NCBI RefSeq assembly: GCF_009915685.1
Contig: NZ_JAABLP010000003.1
Origin: Pannonibacter tanglangensis
Lineage (GTDB): Bacteria; Pseudomonadota; Alphaproteobacteria; Rhizobiales; Stappiaceae
DNA: 64,000 nucleotides
Strand: one strand, 5' to 3'
Of the stretch, positions 1-8,380 are shown piece by piece. The notes below the pieces were generated by a model. That model saw only the letters and a program-made list of their open reading frames with translations. It had not been told where the DNA came from and searched no databases. How positions within the stretch are numbered: position 1 is the stretch's first letter; every line of letters begins with the position of its first letter. The position numbers were made by a program, and so were the translations under genes.

Positions 1-21
1 TTTTCATAGGCTGACCTCGAT

Positions 22-1249
22 GCTCCCCGCCGGATAGGCGGCTGAGAGATGAGACGTCGTGCTGCCAGTCGTGATGCGCTGGCTCCCCGCCGGATAGGCG
101 GCTGAGAGAATGTTGGCCTGGTTTCCGCCGAGAATGTGATAGCTCCCCGCCGGATAGGCGGCTGAGAGATTGTCGGTCTCCTCCTGAGTGCGGGAGATGA
201 TGCTCCCCGCCGGATAGGCGGCTGAGAGATGAAGTACATCTGCCGGTGGCGCGACAAGGGCGCTCCCCGCCGGATAGGCGGCTGAGAGATCCAGACAAAA
301 GTCCAGGCGGAAGGGCGATCCGCTCCCCGCCGGATAGGCGGCTGAGAGACTGCCTATCCGCTGCCCGCCCTGGCAAAACGGGCTCCCCGCCGGATAGGCG
401 GCTGAGAGATTTCGCGCCAGCCCGGTACGGGTCAGCCTCGTGCTCCCCGCCGGATAGGCGGCTGAGAGAAGCCGGATATGCCGCGCGGGTCAGATTGCGA
501 CGCTCCCCGCCGGATAGGCGGCTGAGAGACGTCTGACGGCCCGGCGCGCTGATCACACCGTGCTCCCCGCCGGATAGGCGGCTGAGAGAAGCATGCACGA
601 GACACACTGGCGCCCGTGGGAGCTCCCCGCCGGATAGGCGGCTGAGAGAGACATCAGCGCCACCTCCTCGAACACGCGGACGCTCCCAGCCGGATAGGCG
701 GCTGAGAGAAGCGCGCGCGGGTCGGCGCAATCTGCCTGCAAGCTCCCCGCCGGATAGGCGGCTGAGAGACTGACGGGCGGCGCTGGCGATGCGGTGTTTG
801 AGCTCCCCGCCGGATAGGCGGCTGAGAGAGACGACGTTTGTCGCCGCGACCGACATCAGCGGCTCCCCGCCGGATAGGCGGCTGAGAGAAGAACGCCTTC
901 GTCGTTGGTGTTGTCGGACCAGCTCCCCGCCGGATAGGCGGCTGAGAGATGCTGCGTCGGCGCATTTTCGATTGCGAGTTCGCTCCCCGCCGGATAGGCG
1001 GCTGAGAGAGATGAGTTCGGGGCTGCCCTGTCCGGGTATATGCTCCCCGCCGGATAGGCGGCTGAGAGATCGGCAGCCTGAATGTCCCGGCTGTAGTACG
1101 CGCTCCCCGCCGGATAGGCGGCTGAGAGATAGCGCCGTCAGGTCTGAGTGTTCTCGGCCTGGCTCCCCGCCGGATAGGCGGCTGAGAGATGCTCACGTTT
1201 GCACAACGCCGCGCCGAGTTTGCTCCCCGCCGGATAGGCGGCTGAGCGG
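22..1249 (+). CRISPR. Type I-F CRISPR array, 21 repeats, open at the left edge
   Basis: A 28-bp repeat starts every 60 bp from 22 to 1222, giving 21 repeats and 20 complete 32-bp spacers. The repeat begins GCTCCCCGCC, carries a GGATA loop, and ends GGCGGCTGAGAGA. Its stem CCGCC/GGCGG with a 5-nt loop, the 28-nt length and the 32-nt spacers match type I-F (Csy/Cas6f) repeats, where cleavage falls after the stem's last G (repeat position 20). The plus strand is therefore the likely crRNA strand. The last repeat (1222-1249) is degenerate at its 3' end (GAGCGG instead of GAGAGA), as expected for the leader-distal end, so leader and cas genes should lie left of the window. Bases 1-21 would then be part of another spacer. 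The twelfth repeat (682-709) has a stem substitution. Confidence 0.97.
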
Positions 1250-1377
1250 AAACTTTAGCAGGTTCACAAGATGAAAAGACTTCTCCCAAAGCCGCACCAA
1301 GTGAAATTATGATTAGGTTTTTACAAGTATTTCTTATCACTCCCACTGCATGCACCAACTTCACCTTGGCGACTAAA

Positions 1378-1791
1378 CTACGGTGAACGAAGAGCTAATT
1401 TGTGCATCTTTTGTTGCTTAGCCCACTCCACCGGAAACGACTGCAACAGCCGCACCAGCGTCACGTCGGGGCCTTGGGTCCCGTCCAGAATTGCCTCGAC
1501 GAGGTCCGGCGCGAGCAGGGTCAGGCGGAGGATTCGCGTCACGAAGGATGGTGTGACGCCCTCATGGCGGGCAAGATCGGTCAGGGTGGCGAAGTCGCCG
1601 GCGTCGAGCATCCGCTTCCAGCGGAAGGCGCGGGCCAGGGCCTTGACGAGGGCGTCGTCCTTGCGCGGCGGTTCTGCGCTGCCGTCCGGCACCCGGATCT
1701 CCTTCCGGCCACCGCGCTTGATGAGCCGGAACGGAACATGCAGCGTCAGGGTATCGGAGATGGGCGACATCGCGGTCCCGGCTCTGGTCAT
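1378..1791 (-). CDS. Recombinase-associated small protein with ParB-like helix-turn-helix
   Basis: This 137-residue protein has an HTH-like stretch around residues 60-85 (FATLTDLARHEGVTPSFVTR), resembling the HTH of ParB/KorB-type proteins. Its start ATG overlaps the stop of the recombinase fragment by four bases, so it was translated as the second gene of a recombinase operon. Small proteins of this kind often follow large serine recombinases in alphaproteobacteria. The role is not known; regulation or a recombination accessory function is a guess. The frame is intact although its upstream partner is truncated, so it may no longer be expressed. Confidence 0.7.
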   Translation of the reverse strand: MTRAGTAMSPISDTLTLHVPFRLIKRGGRKEIRVPDGSAEPPRKDDALVKALARAFRWKRMLDAGDFATLTDLARHEGVTPSFVTRILRLTLLAPDLVEAILDGTQGPDVTLVRLLQSFPVEWAKQQKMHKLALRSP

Positions 1792-2325
1792 GCCACCTGC
1801 TCCCTTGATTGGCTTGCGTCGCGCCGCGCCAACTCTGCCACGAGCCCGAGAAGGCCATCACGGCGCAGGCGCAGGCTCAGCCCCCCAAGACCGACATCGA
1901 CGCGCTCGACCAGCAGCGCCACGATGCGCGCCTGCTCGGCGGGGAAGAGTTCGTCCCAGAGCGGGTCGAGCTGCTGCAAGGCCTTGCGCGCCTCGTCCTC
2001 GCCGAGGTTGCTCGCTGCGCTGCGCAGCGCCCTCCCCGTCCCGGTGACGATCTCCGGCTGGCGAAAGACGGCGCGAAGTTGGTCGATCACGGCCGCCTCG
2101 ATTTCGCCAGCGGGCACACGGCCCACCGGACAGGAGCCGGCCCCGTGTTGCAGGACGGTCGGGCTGACGTAGTAGCGGTAGAGCTTGTCGCCGCTGCGCG
2201 TATGGCTCGGCGAAAAGGCTGCGCCATCCGGGCCGAACAGCAGGCCTTTCAGAAGGGCGGGCGTGTCTGCACGGGTGCGAGCCGCGCGCTTGCGCGGGCG
2301 TTCTGCCAGGATCGCGTGCACCTAC
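1788..2325 (-). pseudogene. C-terminal fragment of a large serine recombinase, 5' end lost
   Basis: The 177-codon open frame matches the middle and C-terminal part of large serine recombinases: a DTPALLKGLLFGPDG segment that normally starts the recombinase zinc-ribbon domain, a region like RYYVSPTVLQHG, then the C-terminal helical part. The catalytic N-terminal resolvase domain with its serine is absent. Homology appears continuous up to about 2321 and ends where the IS3-family remnant begins (about 2326), so an insertion followed by deletion probably removed the 5' half. It marks the scar of an integrated element. Confidence 0.8.
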
Positions 2326-2790
2326 TGACCTGCCACTGTAGTTTCAGCCAGCAGCGTTTGGAATTCTTGTAGGGTTTACGCCTTGCGGCGCGATTTATGC
2401 AGCATGTGACCGGCGGAGCTGGTCCGGGTTGGGCAGCTTATCGCATGTTGCGGAAGGGGAGGCGGCATAGGCCGCCAGAGTTTGTTAGGCACGCGCGGAG
2501 TGCGGGCGCAGATTGTTGTCGTTGTCGACCCAAGCCGTGAGCTTCTCGCGGGCGTGGTCAAGGCCCAGAAACAGCGTCTCGCTTAGCGAGCTCATCGCGC
2601 ATTCGCCCGTTGAAGCTCTCGCAGAAGCCGTTCTGCATTGGCTTGCCCGGCGCAATGAAATGCCAGGCCATCCTGGCTGCCTGTGCCGATGTCAGCACGG
2701 CGTTCGAGGCAACCTCCGTGCCGTTGTCGGAAACGATGAGGTTTGGCTTTCCACGTCGCTTGATCGTCGCCACCAGCTTGCGTACGCCGC
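2326..2790 (-). mobile_element. Decayed IS3-family element (orfB 3' part)
   Basis: On the minus strand, codons around 2773-2600 encode the DDE catalytic core of IS3 OrfB: VSDNGTE, then WHFIAPGKPMQNGFCESFNGRMRDE. A frameshift near 2600 moves the rest of the protein (ETLFLGLDHAREKLTAW, then PHSARA) to another frame, where two in-frame stops follow. The C-terminal NPDQLRR segment ends at a stop near 2344. The bases TGACCTGCCACTG at about 2330 may belong to the terminal inverted repeat. The orfA part and the other end are missing, so it cannot transpose on its own. Confidence 0.85.
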
Positions 2791-3540
2791 GTCGACCAGA
2801 GGTCGACGTGTCGGGGATCGCCGCTCGGCCGTGAAGCAGCTGCGGCGGAAGTATCTATTGACCTGCAGGGAGATCGCGGCGAAGCTGGATCTGGCCCGTT
2901 CCAACGGCGTCGGATGGTTGACGCGGATGGGCCTTGGCCGTCTCAAGGCGCTGACGCGCGAGCAACTGGTTCGGTGCTGCCAGTGGGTCAACGCTCGCGA
3001 CCGTTTCCATCTCGACCTCAAGAAGCTCGCCCGTTTCGAGGGCGTCAGCCACCGCATCACCGGCAACTGTCGCGACGCCAGATCTTGCGTGGGACATCAC
3101 TTCCTGCAAGTCGTCATCGATGGCGCCACGCGACTGGCCTATGTCGAGGTGTTGCCGGACGAGCTGCACAGGTCAACGACCGGCTTTGCTGCGCGCGCTC
3201 AGATGGTGCCGTGTGTGTTGCGTCAGGGTTCTCAGAGTGATGACCGACAACGGCTCGGGCTCAGTCGCTCGCCTCGCCCTCCAGGTGCTGACCTGCTTGG
3301 CCTTCGCGACACCAGAACCAGGCCCTCTACGCACTGGACGAAGGGTCACGCTGAGCGCTTCCACCTGGCGATGCTGCGCGAACAGGCCATGCCATCCCTG
3401 TCCCATCGTTGGATCGCCGCGCGGCGGACCTGCAGCGATGGCTCTCCTGGCACGACGTCCTTCGCCATGATGGTCGTCGCGCAACCCGCCGCCTGGTCAG
3501 GCTCTCGCCGGACCCACCTGATCAGAAACCAGAATTGATG
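2791..3540 (+). mobile_element. Decayed IS481-family transposase
   Basis: Plus-strand frames encode pieces typical of IS481-family transposases: LRRKYLLTCREIAAKLDLAR (HTH part), HLDLKKLARFEGVSHRITG (first catalytic region), then VIDGATRLAYVEVLPDE. A frameshift near 3225 puts the VMTDNGS catalytic segment into another frame, and later segments (TRTRP, HAERFHLAMLREQAM, DRRAADLQRWLSWHD) alternate between frames up to about 3530. The 5' end is missing where it meets the IS3 remnant. Several frameshifts make it a clear pseudogene. Confidence 0.85.
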
Positions 3541-3627
3541 ACGTCGTCCCGGATTTGCAGGCACTCCCCCGCGGGGACCCGGTACAAACTTGATCTGCGA
3601 ACCGTCACGGTGCGAGCAGCGTGGCCG

Positions 3628-4320
3628 TCAACCGAACGGCCGTTCGAAGGCGTGGTCCACGCGATTGCCGCAGACGTCCTCAAGACCCGGCGATATCCGC
3701 AATCGAGCGCCATCCGGCCAGGCGAAGCGAGGCACCAGGATCACCTTGGTCCCTTCGACGAGGACGCTGACGGGATGGCGGCCACCAGCAGGAGAAACAA
3801 CGCCAAGCCCGCCCAGCGCCGACAGGGCATCAAGAATAGTCCCGGTTGTAACGACCAGAGGCGCAAAACCACCGGGAACGAGTTCTGAAACCTCCCATGT
3901 GAAGGGATCGATCGGGGCGTCCTGCGGTGGTCCCACCTCGAACACGAAAGGACCGGTTGGCGACAGGTCTCTCCCATCGATGTCAGTCAGGCCAGGGCCG
4001 ATGACAAGCCGGTAGGCTCGCCCGGGTTGCAGCGCTTTGCCCAGCAGCTCGTGAGCCCTCAGACCGCGCTTGAGGCGGCCAGGGTGGAACAGAAGTGTCA
4101 GGATCCGGCCATCGGGTGACCACAGCCCATCCGGCAGATCCACCAGGACAGACCTCAGCGGCTCACCGTCACTGGTCTCGATCCTGATGGAAGCCAAGGC
4201 AGCCATCGGGTTCATCTCGCAGTCGAACACCACGTGGACCCGCAGGATGTTTGCCGGCCACGCCGTGTGCGAGGGATGGAGTGCCAGTACCCGCGGCAGG
4301 TTAGCGGACAAGATCTCCAT
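3628..4320 (-). CDS. Ig-like domain protein, last gene of a five-gene operon
   Basis: The 230-residue protein seems to hold two Ig-like (SbsA/Big-5-like) beta-sandwich repeats. The first contains NILRVHVVFDCEMNPMA (about residues 24-40), the usual opening of such domains; the second covers roughly residues 140-225. No signal peptide is evident at the chosen start, which overlaps the end of the Tat-exported gene by 20 bases and follows an AAGGA-like ribosome site. The position suggests the two proteins act together, but no function can be assigned. Its 3' end is the last intact coding sequence before the insertion-sequence remnants. Confidence 0.6.
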   Translation of the reverse strand: MEILSANLPRVLALHPSHTAWPANILRVHVVFDCEMNPMAALASIRIETSDGEPLRSVLVDLPDGLWSPDGRILTLLFHPGRLKRGLRAHELLGKALQPGRAYRLVIGPGLTDIDGRDLSPTGPFVFEVGPPQDAPIDPFTWEVSELVPGGFAPLVVTTGTILDALSALGGLGVVSPAGGRHPVSVLVEGTKVILVPRFAWPDGARLRISPGLEDVCGNRVDHAFERPFG

Positions 4321-5545
4321 ATCCTTCGTCCCGCTTCATCATGGCATGGAACGGACGAATGTAGCCCTGCTGGAACGCATCGTCGGCAGGGTAGGCATAT
4401 CCGGGCATATCGTACTCGTTGATGAAATCCGACAGCCTGAAGAATGCCCCCTTGCGAATGGAGACGAGTTCCAGTCCGCCCGTTTCGGACGCCCGCCGGA
4501 GAGCCAGAAGGAACTGTGGCCCCTGGTCAACCAGCGCCACGAGATTGCCAAGCGGAACCGGGATGGACTGGACGCCAGCAAATTGCTGGAACGGTGCTTT
4601 CACAGGACTGGACAGCCCCGGACCGGCCGCTGCCTCCGCAATGGCGGGAAGTGGGATCAGGTCGGCGGATTTCGCGGCGTTAGCGACAAGCACCCATTCG
4701 GACGTTTGTCCCTGGTCCTGCAAGGAGAAAGTGGCGATAGCGAGTGGCGTGTTGCCAAAGCCAAGCTCGGCGATTGTCTTGGCGCGGACAGATGCACCGT
4801 CAACGAGATCGGATACCGGGAAGATGACAAGCGGCGTGCAGGTATAGGCTGCCAGCAGATGCTCGGTGCCTCCCAGCGAGACCGTCGCCATGGCTCGGAT
4901 CGGCGCCCGCGTTTCGAGCTGGTTGTGCACCGCATGATACATCTCGATCCGCGCCATGGTCGCCGTCCCGGCAAAGGGGTAGGGAAGACGGCGCAGCGTT
5001 GACGAAAAGTCCGTATTGGCAACCCCTGCGACCAGCAATGACGAGCCCTGCCAGGACAGACCGGTAACCGTCAGCGACCGCGCCGGCGTGTCATTCCAGA
5101 TCATTCCCTCGCCGGGAAGATCGGACAAGCTGATGGACGTTGCGAGAAGCGTATCCGGATCAATCGTGACGACTGCTCCATCTGCAGCAGTCAGGGCGAG
5201 GAAGGGCTGACCGCCTGCCTCTGCCGCAATGACAGCACGTTGGGTCGACGGGTGCCACACCAGCGCGGTCGCCCTCACTCGTCCGGGGGAGAGCGTCGAG
5301 AGCGCCTCATCGAGAGCCATGAGATTGAACGGCATGTCGCTCGCAGGCTGGGCGTCGGGAAGATCGAGAACATGCAGGGCGCCTGCACGCCAGTCCGCAA
5401 CAACAAGCCGACCGTCCGGGGCCAACGTCATGGCGCTGATCGACCGGACACGCGCATCGGTTCGAGCACGCAAGGGTGTGGAAGCGGCAACGAATGCCGC
5501 TACGGTACCCGCGGCTAGGAAGGATCTGCGATCAAGGTCAATCAT
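4301..5545 (-). CDS. Tat-exported protein, probably beta-propeller-like
   Basis: The start at 5545 has a good ribosome site (GGGAG) and gives 414 residues beginning MIDLDRRSFLAAGTVAAF, a twin-arginine signal (DRRSFLAAG) with a hydrophobic stretch, so the protein should be exported folded. The body is built of repeating short strands (for example SAMTLAPDGRLVVADWRAGALH at 35-56, followed by similar units), as in WD40/YVTN-like propellers. No cofactor motif was recognised. It lies in the operon 7153 to 3628 and overlaps the downstream Ig-like gene. The longer in-frame extension towards 5842 overlaps the upstream gene and lacks a signal, so it was rejected. Confidence 0.65.
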   Translation of the reverse strand: MIDLDRRSFLAAGTVAAFVAASTPLRARTDARVRSISAMTLAPDGRLVVADWRAGALHVLDLPDAQPASDMPFNLMALDEALSTLSPGRVRATALVWHPSTQRAVIAAEAGGQPFLALTAADGAVVTIDPDTLLATSISLSDLPGEGMIWNDTPARSLTVTGLSWQGSSLLVAGVANTDFSSTLRRLPYPFAGTATMARIEMYHAVHNQLETRAPIRAMATVSLGGTEHLLAAYTCTPLVIFPVSDLVDGASVRAKTIAELGFGNTPLAIATFSLQDQGQTSEWVLVANAAKSADLIPLPAIAEAAAGPGLSSPVKAPFQQFAGVQSIPVPLGNLVALVDQGPQFLLALRRASETGGLELVSIRKGAFFRLSDFINEYDMPGYAYPADDAFQQGYIRPFHAMMKRDEGYGDLVR

Positions 5546-5619
5546 GGCTGGCACTCCCGTTAGAGGCTGCAAGCAGGGCAAACAAAAAGTCCCTTCGTTG
5601 GACGATGGCTGTCGCTGGC

Positions 5620-6024
5620 TCACTCCCTGTGCCGCGCGAGATGGACACCCCAGCCGGTGATGCCAAGGAAGACGACAGCCGCAATGATGTTTATCGGCAC
5701 GCCGGTCGACCGCAGTGCCTCGGTCGCATAGGGATCTGTTCCCGGAACCATCCACGCCACGAGCAGACCAGGCCAGAATGTGGCAGGTGCAAGTGCAGCC
5801 AGCCATGCCTGTCCTGCCCGAGCAGCGCCGAACAAGGCCCACAACGAAACAAGGGACACAAGACAGAGCGCCGTGAACTGCATGGCAATGTGAAACCTGG
5901 CATGGGCGGGCCAGTCCGGATTGAACAGGTGTGTGGCGTTGAACACATCAGCGACCGCGACAGTAACAACAGTGCCCATAACCGACACTCCAAGCAGCCA
6001 TCGAGACAGGCGCGGCAGGGTCAT
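5620..6024 (-). CDS. Small membrane protein of about four transmembrane helices
   Basis: The chosen start at 6024 (MTLPRLSRWLLGVSVMG) gives 134 residues with hydrophobic segments near 9-27, 45-65, 72-90 and 105-127. The start overlaps the stop of the upstream hydrolase by four bases, a sign of translational coupling. The sequence between helices one and two (FNATHLFNPDWPAHARFH) carries conserved-looking His, Asn and Trp residues. The family was not identified with confidence. A longer start at 6162 would bury most of the upstream gene's end and was rejected. Confidence 0.6.
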   Translation of the reverse strand: MTLPRLSRWLLGVSVMGTVVTVAVADVFNATHLFNPDWPAHARFHIAMQFTALCLVSLVSLWALFGAARAGQAWLAALAPATFWPGLLVAWMVPGTDPYATEALRSTGVPINIIAAVVFLGITGWGVHLARHRE

Positions 6025-6668
6025 GCTGCGCCTCCTTGCGAGGCTGCGTGCCCGTCGATCAGCATGCCGTAGTTCAGGAGGTGCTCGTGGAACACCCTTG
6101 CGGTTGCCTCGGCGGTCGGCTCGCGCCAGTCGCGCTGGAGTTCCGCTGCCACCATGAGCCATGTGACCGGTGTCACCCCATGCGCGACAAGCCGCTGCAC
6201 AGCCATCGACTGGGTTGCGAAGTCATGCGCACCGGAGGCGTCAATGACCCCGTAGACCTGGTAGCCTTCCGCAGCCGCCTGCATGGCCGGGAACGCAAGG
6301 CATACGTCTGTCGTGACACCGGCCATGATGAGCTTGCGTCTCCCTGTTGCCTTGACGGCATCCACGAAGTCGGAGTTGTCCCAGGCGCTGATCTGGCCGG
6401 GTCGACGAATGACCGGAGCGTCCGGAAACAACGCCAACAACTCCGGGATGATCGGTCCGTTCGGTCCAGTCTCGTAGCTTGACGACAGGATCGTCGGGAG
6501 ACCAAAGGCAAGACCCACCTTGGCCAATGCCAGCACATTCGAGCGAAACTCAGCGGGACCATAATCATGGACAAGCTGCATGATCCCCGCTTGGTGATCT
6601 ATCAGCAGCAGCGCCGCGTCGATGGCGCTCAGCCTGTCTTGCGTGTAGTTCGGCATTCGGATCTCCAT
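6021..6668 (-). CDS. Isochorismatase-fold (YcaC-like) cysteine hydrolase
   Basis: The 215-residue protein has the isochorismatase/nicotinamidase fold. ALLLIDHQAG supplies the catalytic Asp24, and AGVTTDVCLAFPA the nucleophile Cys123 with the preceding cis-peptide region. Overall it resembles YcaC-type hydrolases of unknown substrate rather than nicotinamidase. Its start touches the stop of the upstream DUF5519 gene (TGATG) and its end overlaps the membrane-protein gene, so all are coupled. A second start (MPNYTQ) four codons in is equally plausible. A second YcaC-like protein is encoded at 23710. Confidence 0.85.
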   Translation of the reverse strand: MEIRMPNYTQDRLSAIDAALLLIDHQAGIMQLVHDYGPAEFRSNVLALAKVGLAFGLPTILSSSYETGPNGPIIPELLALFPDAPVIRRPGQISAWDNSDFVDAVKATGRRKLIMAGVTTDVCLAFPAMQAAAEGYQVYGVIDASGAHDFATQSMAVQRLVAHGVTPVTWLMVAAELQRDWREPTAEATARVFHEHLLNYGMLIDGHAASQGGAA

Positions 6669-7153
6669 CAGATACCCGCCGCGAAATGCCAGGCGGACTT
6701 GACAAGGGCCAGAGCAATCGGGAGTTCGCTGGTGTCACGGGGCGCGAAAACGAGAACCGTGAACCGAGAGACGCCCGGCGCGCCGGCCAGATGGTGCGGA
6801 ACAGCCCAGCCATGGCCGATGGCCTCACTGAGGATCGGCTCCGGGAGGACCATGTGCAAACTGTGGTCAGGGCCCGGATGCACATGCGCGAACTCGAGAC
6901 CTAACAGAAAGGAGTCTGCCGGCTGCCCGCTGGGATGATCGAGAAAGAAGCCGACCGTCCCCATGGGCGCGCGCAGACTGCCGTCAATCCGCACCCCGGG
7001 CCAGCCTGACACTTCGCTGACAATTGCAAAAGTAAGCGGTCGGTCAGGCTGCTGGTCGAGCTGGGTCTGGGGATTGGAGAGCGTGTAGCGTGGCGGCGGT
7101 CCTTCCCTGAATGGGAGGGCTCGAGCCCCTGCTTTGTGGCGCAGACCTGTCAT
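6668..7153 (-). CDS. DUF5519 ('luciferase domain') protein, first gene of the operon
   Basis: The 161-residue protein matches in layout the DUF5519 family that databases label luciferase domain: a PGVRIDG segment (about 52-58), a core of SFLLGLEFAHVHPGPDHSLHMVLP (about 81-104) with conserved His residues, and AIGHGWAVPHHL (about 111-122). The family name does not imply light emission, and no activity is established. It opens the leftward operon that continues with the YcaC-like hydrolase and may be transcribed from the 7154-7527 intergenic region. Confidence 0.7.
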   Translation of the reverse strand: MTGLRHKAGARALPFREGPPPRYTLSNPQTQLDQQPDRPLTFAIVSEVSGWPGVRIDGSLRAPMGTVGFFLDHPSGQPADSFLLGLEFAHVHPGPDHSLHMVLPEPILSEAIGHGWAVPHHLAGAPGVSRFTVLVFAPRDTSELPIALALVKSAWHFAAGI

Positions 7154-7527
7154 GCCCGTCTCCTGAACTGATCAAAGCGGCCAAGGCGGAGACGGCCCGC
7201 ACCTGTTTTCGGGTCCAGTCTCGAACTGCAGACCCGGATTCACCGGGGACATCACTGTCCGGAACAACAGGTCAAAGACTATCAGGACTCCGCCCCCTCG
7301 CCTTTCGCGATCCTGCTCCGGCTGTCCCGATCAGCGCCCGGACGTGCGTGAACTGACCGGCTTCGTCTTCGATCAGGCTTGCTGGCCCGCAGGGCGCATG
7401 ACATCCCGGGAGGCTGGGAGACTGGTTTGGCGAAAAAAATGCGCGACCCTGTCGAAACGGCCCGTGTCGGCGTGTCATCCCGACAGAAGCCCCGTTCCGG
7501 CTGGCTTCCGATCTGCAGGAGAGATAC
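7154..7527. other. Intergenic region between divergent operons
   Basis: These 374 bases separate the leftward DUF5519 operon from the rightward ECF sigma operon and must hold both promoters. A TGTCGA hexamer at 7450-7455, 73 bases before the 7528 start, resembles the -35 element reported for ECF42 factors, but I could not place a convincing -10 partner at normal spacing. No open frame here looks coding. Confidence 0.5.
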
Positions 7528-7971
7528 ATGTCCGACGCATCCGCCTTCCCTCTCGCCTCCCGCCCGCGCCTGTGGACGCGCGGTACCGCCCTTGGCGGCA
7601 TTGCCTGGAACCTGTTCGGCGCGATCCAGCTTGTCGGCTCCGTGACGGAGACACGGGACAGCCTCATGGCCTCCGGGCTGACCGCCGACCAGGCAACCGT
7701 AATGACCGGTTATCCGGCCTGGATGACCCTTGCCTTTGCCGCTGGCGTGACCGGAGGCCTGGCTGGCAGCGTGCTGCTGCTCCTGCGGCGACCCGAGGCG
7801 GCGGGCGTTCTCGCGCTCTCGCTTGCTGGCTACGTCGGTCTCTGGATCGGCGATGCCATCCACGGCGTCTTTGCCGCAATGGGCGCCCCGCAGATCATCA
7901 TCCTGAGCCTGGTCGTGGCCATCGCCGGTGCGTTGCTGGCCGTTGCCTTGCGCCAGGACGCCACGTCGTGA
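7528..7971 (+). CDS. Four-helix integral membrane protein of the ECF42 locus
   Basis: The 147-residue protein has hydrophobic segments at about 20-38, 64-85, 92-112 and 120-140 and no obvious catalytic motif. The start follows a strong ribosome site (CAGGAGAG). It is 40 bases upstream of the YCII/DGPF gene and runs in the same direction as that gene and the sigma factor, so it is likely part of the sigma factor's own regulon. It could be a sensor, an anti-sigma-like partner or a target; nothing in the sequence decides between these. Confidence 0.65.
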   Translation: MSDASAFPLASRPRLWTRGTALGGIAWNLFGAIQLVGSVTETRDSLMASGLTADQATVMTGYPAWMTLAFAAGVTGGLAGSVLLLLRRPEAAGVLALSLAGYVGLWIGDAIHGVFAAMGAPQIIILSLVVAIAGALLAVALRQDATS

Positions 7972-8011
7972 CCCGGCATCATGCCTCGCTGAACAGGAAA
8001 GGACCCAAGCC

Positions 8012-8380
8012 ATGAAATTCATGCTCGCCTTCACCGAAACCGCAGACGACTTCGATCAGCGCAATGACCCCGCAACGGCTCCCGTCTACTGGGGCGGGTG
8101 GAGCTCCTTCATCGACGCTATGGCACAAGCCGGCGTGTTCGAGAGCGGCGCCGGACTGCAAGGCCCGCATACGGCCAGCACGGTTCGCCTGCGCGACGGC
8201 AAGCGTCTGGTCGAGGATGGGCCCTTTGCCGACACCAAGGAGCAGCTGGCCGGCTTTGTCATCATCGAGGTCCCAGATCTGGATGCGGCTCTGGACTGGG
8301 CTGCGCGGGCCCCGTCGGCGCAAACTGCAAGCGTGGAGGTACGCCCCGTGCTGTCGCCCATGTCCGGCCCGGCAGCATGA
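8012..8380 (+). CDS. YCII-related DGPF-domain protein
   Basis: The 122-residue protein is a one-domain YCII/DGPF protein: MKFMLAFTE at the N-terminus, the signature VEDGPFADTKEQLAGF (about 70-85) and the final beta-alpha unit FVIIEVPDLDAALDWAARAP. DGPF proteins are the characteristic neighbours of ECF42 sigma factors and are thought to take part in the signalling. It overlaps the sigma gene by four bases (ATGA). The start at 8012 follows an AGGAAAGGA ribosome site; the longer frame from 7928 lies inside the preceding gene. Confidence 0.85.
   Translation: MKFMLAFTETADDFDQRNDPATAPVYWGGWSSFIDAMAQAGVFESGAGLQGPHTASTVRLRDGKRLVEDGPFADTKEQLAGFVIIEVPDLDAALDWAARAPSAQTASVEVRPVLSPMSGPAA

Noticed and set aside
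246..1364. Open frames of 62 to 236 codons with repeating SPPDRRLR or SQPPIRRGA motifs
   Set aside because: They are translations of the CRISPR array: the 60-base period is a multiple of three, so repeats stay in frame and stops are rare.
6668..7153. Bioluminescence enzyme suggested by the luciferase-domain label
   Set aside because: DUF5519 is only named after a distant similarity; there is no lux operon context and no flavin-monooxygenase motif.
7450..7490. ECF42 promoter with TGTCGA at 7450-7455
   Set aside because: The -35-like hexamer is present, but no CGAC or CGTC -10 element occurs at a usual spacing, so it is mentioned only as part of the intergenic region.
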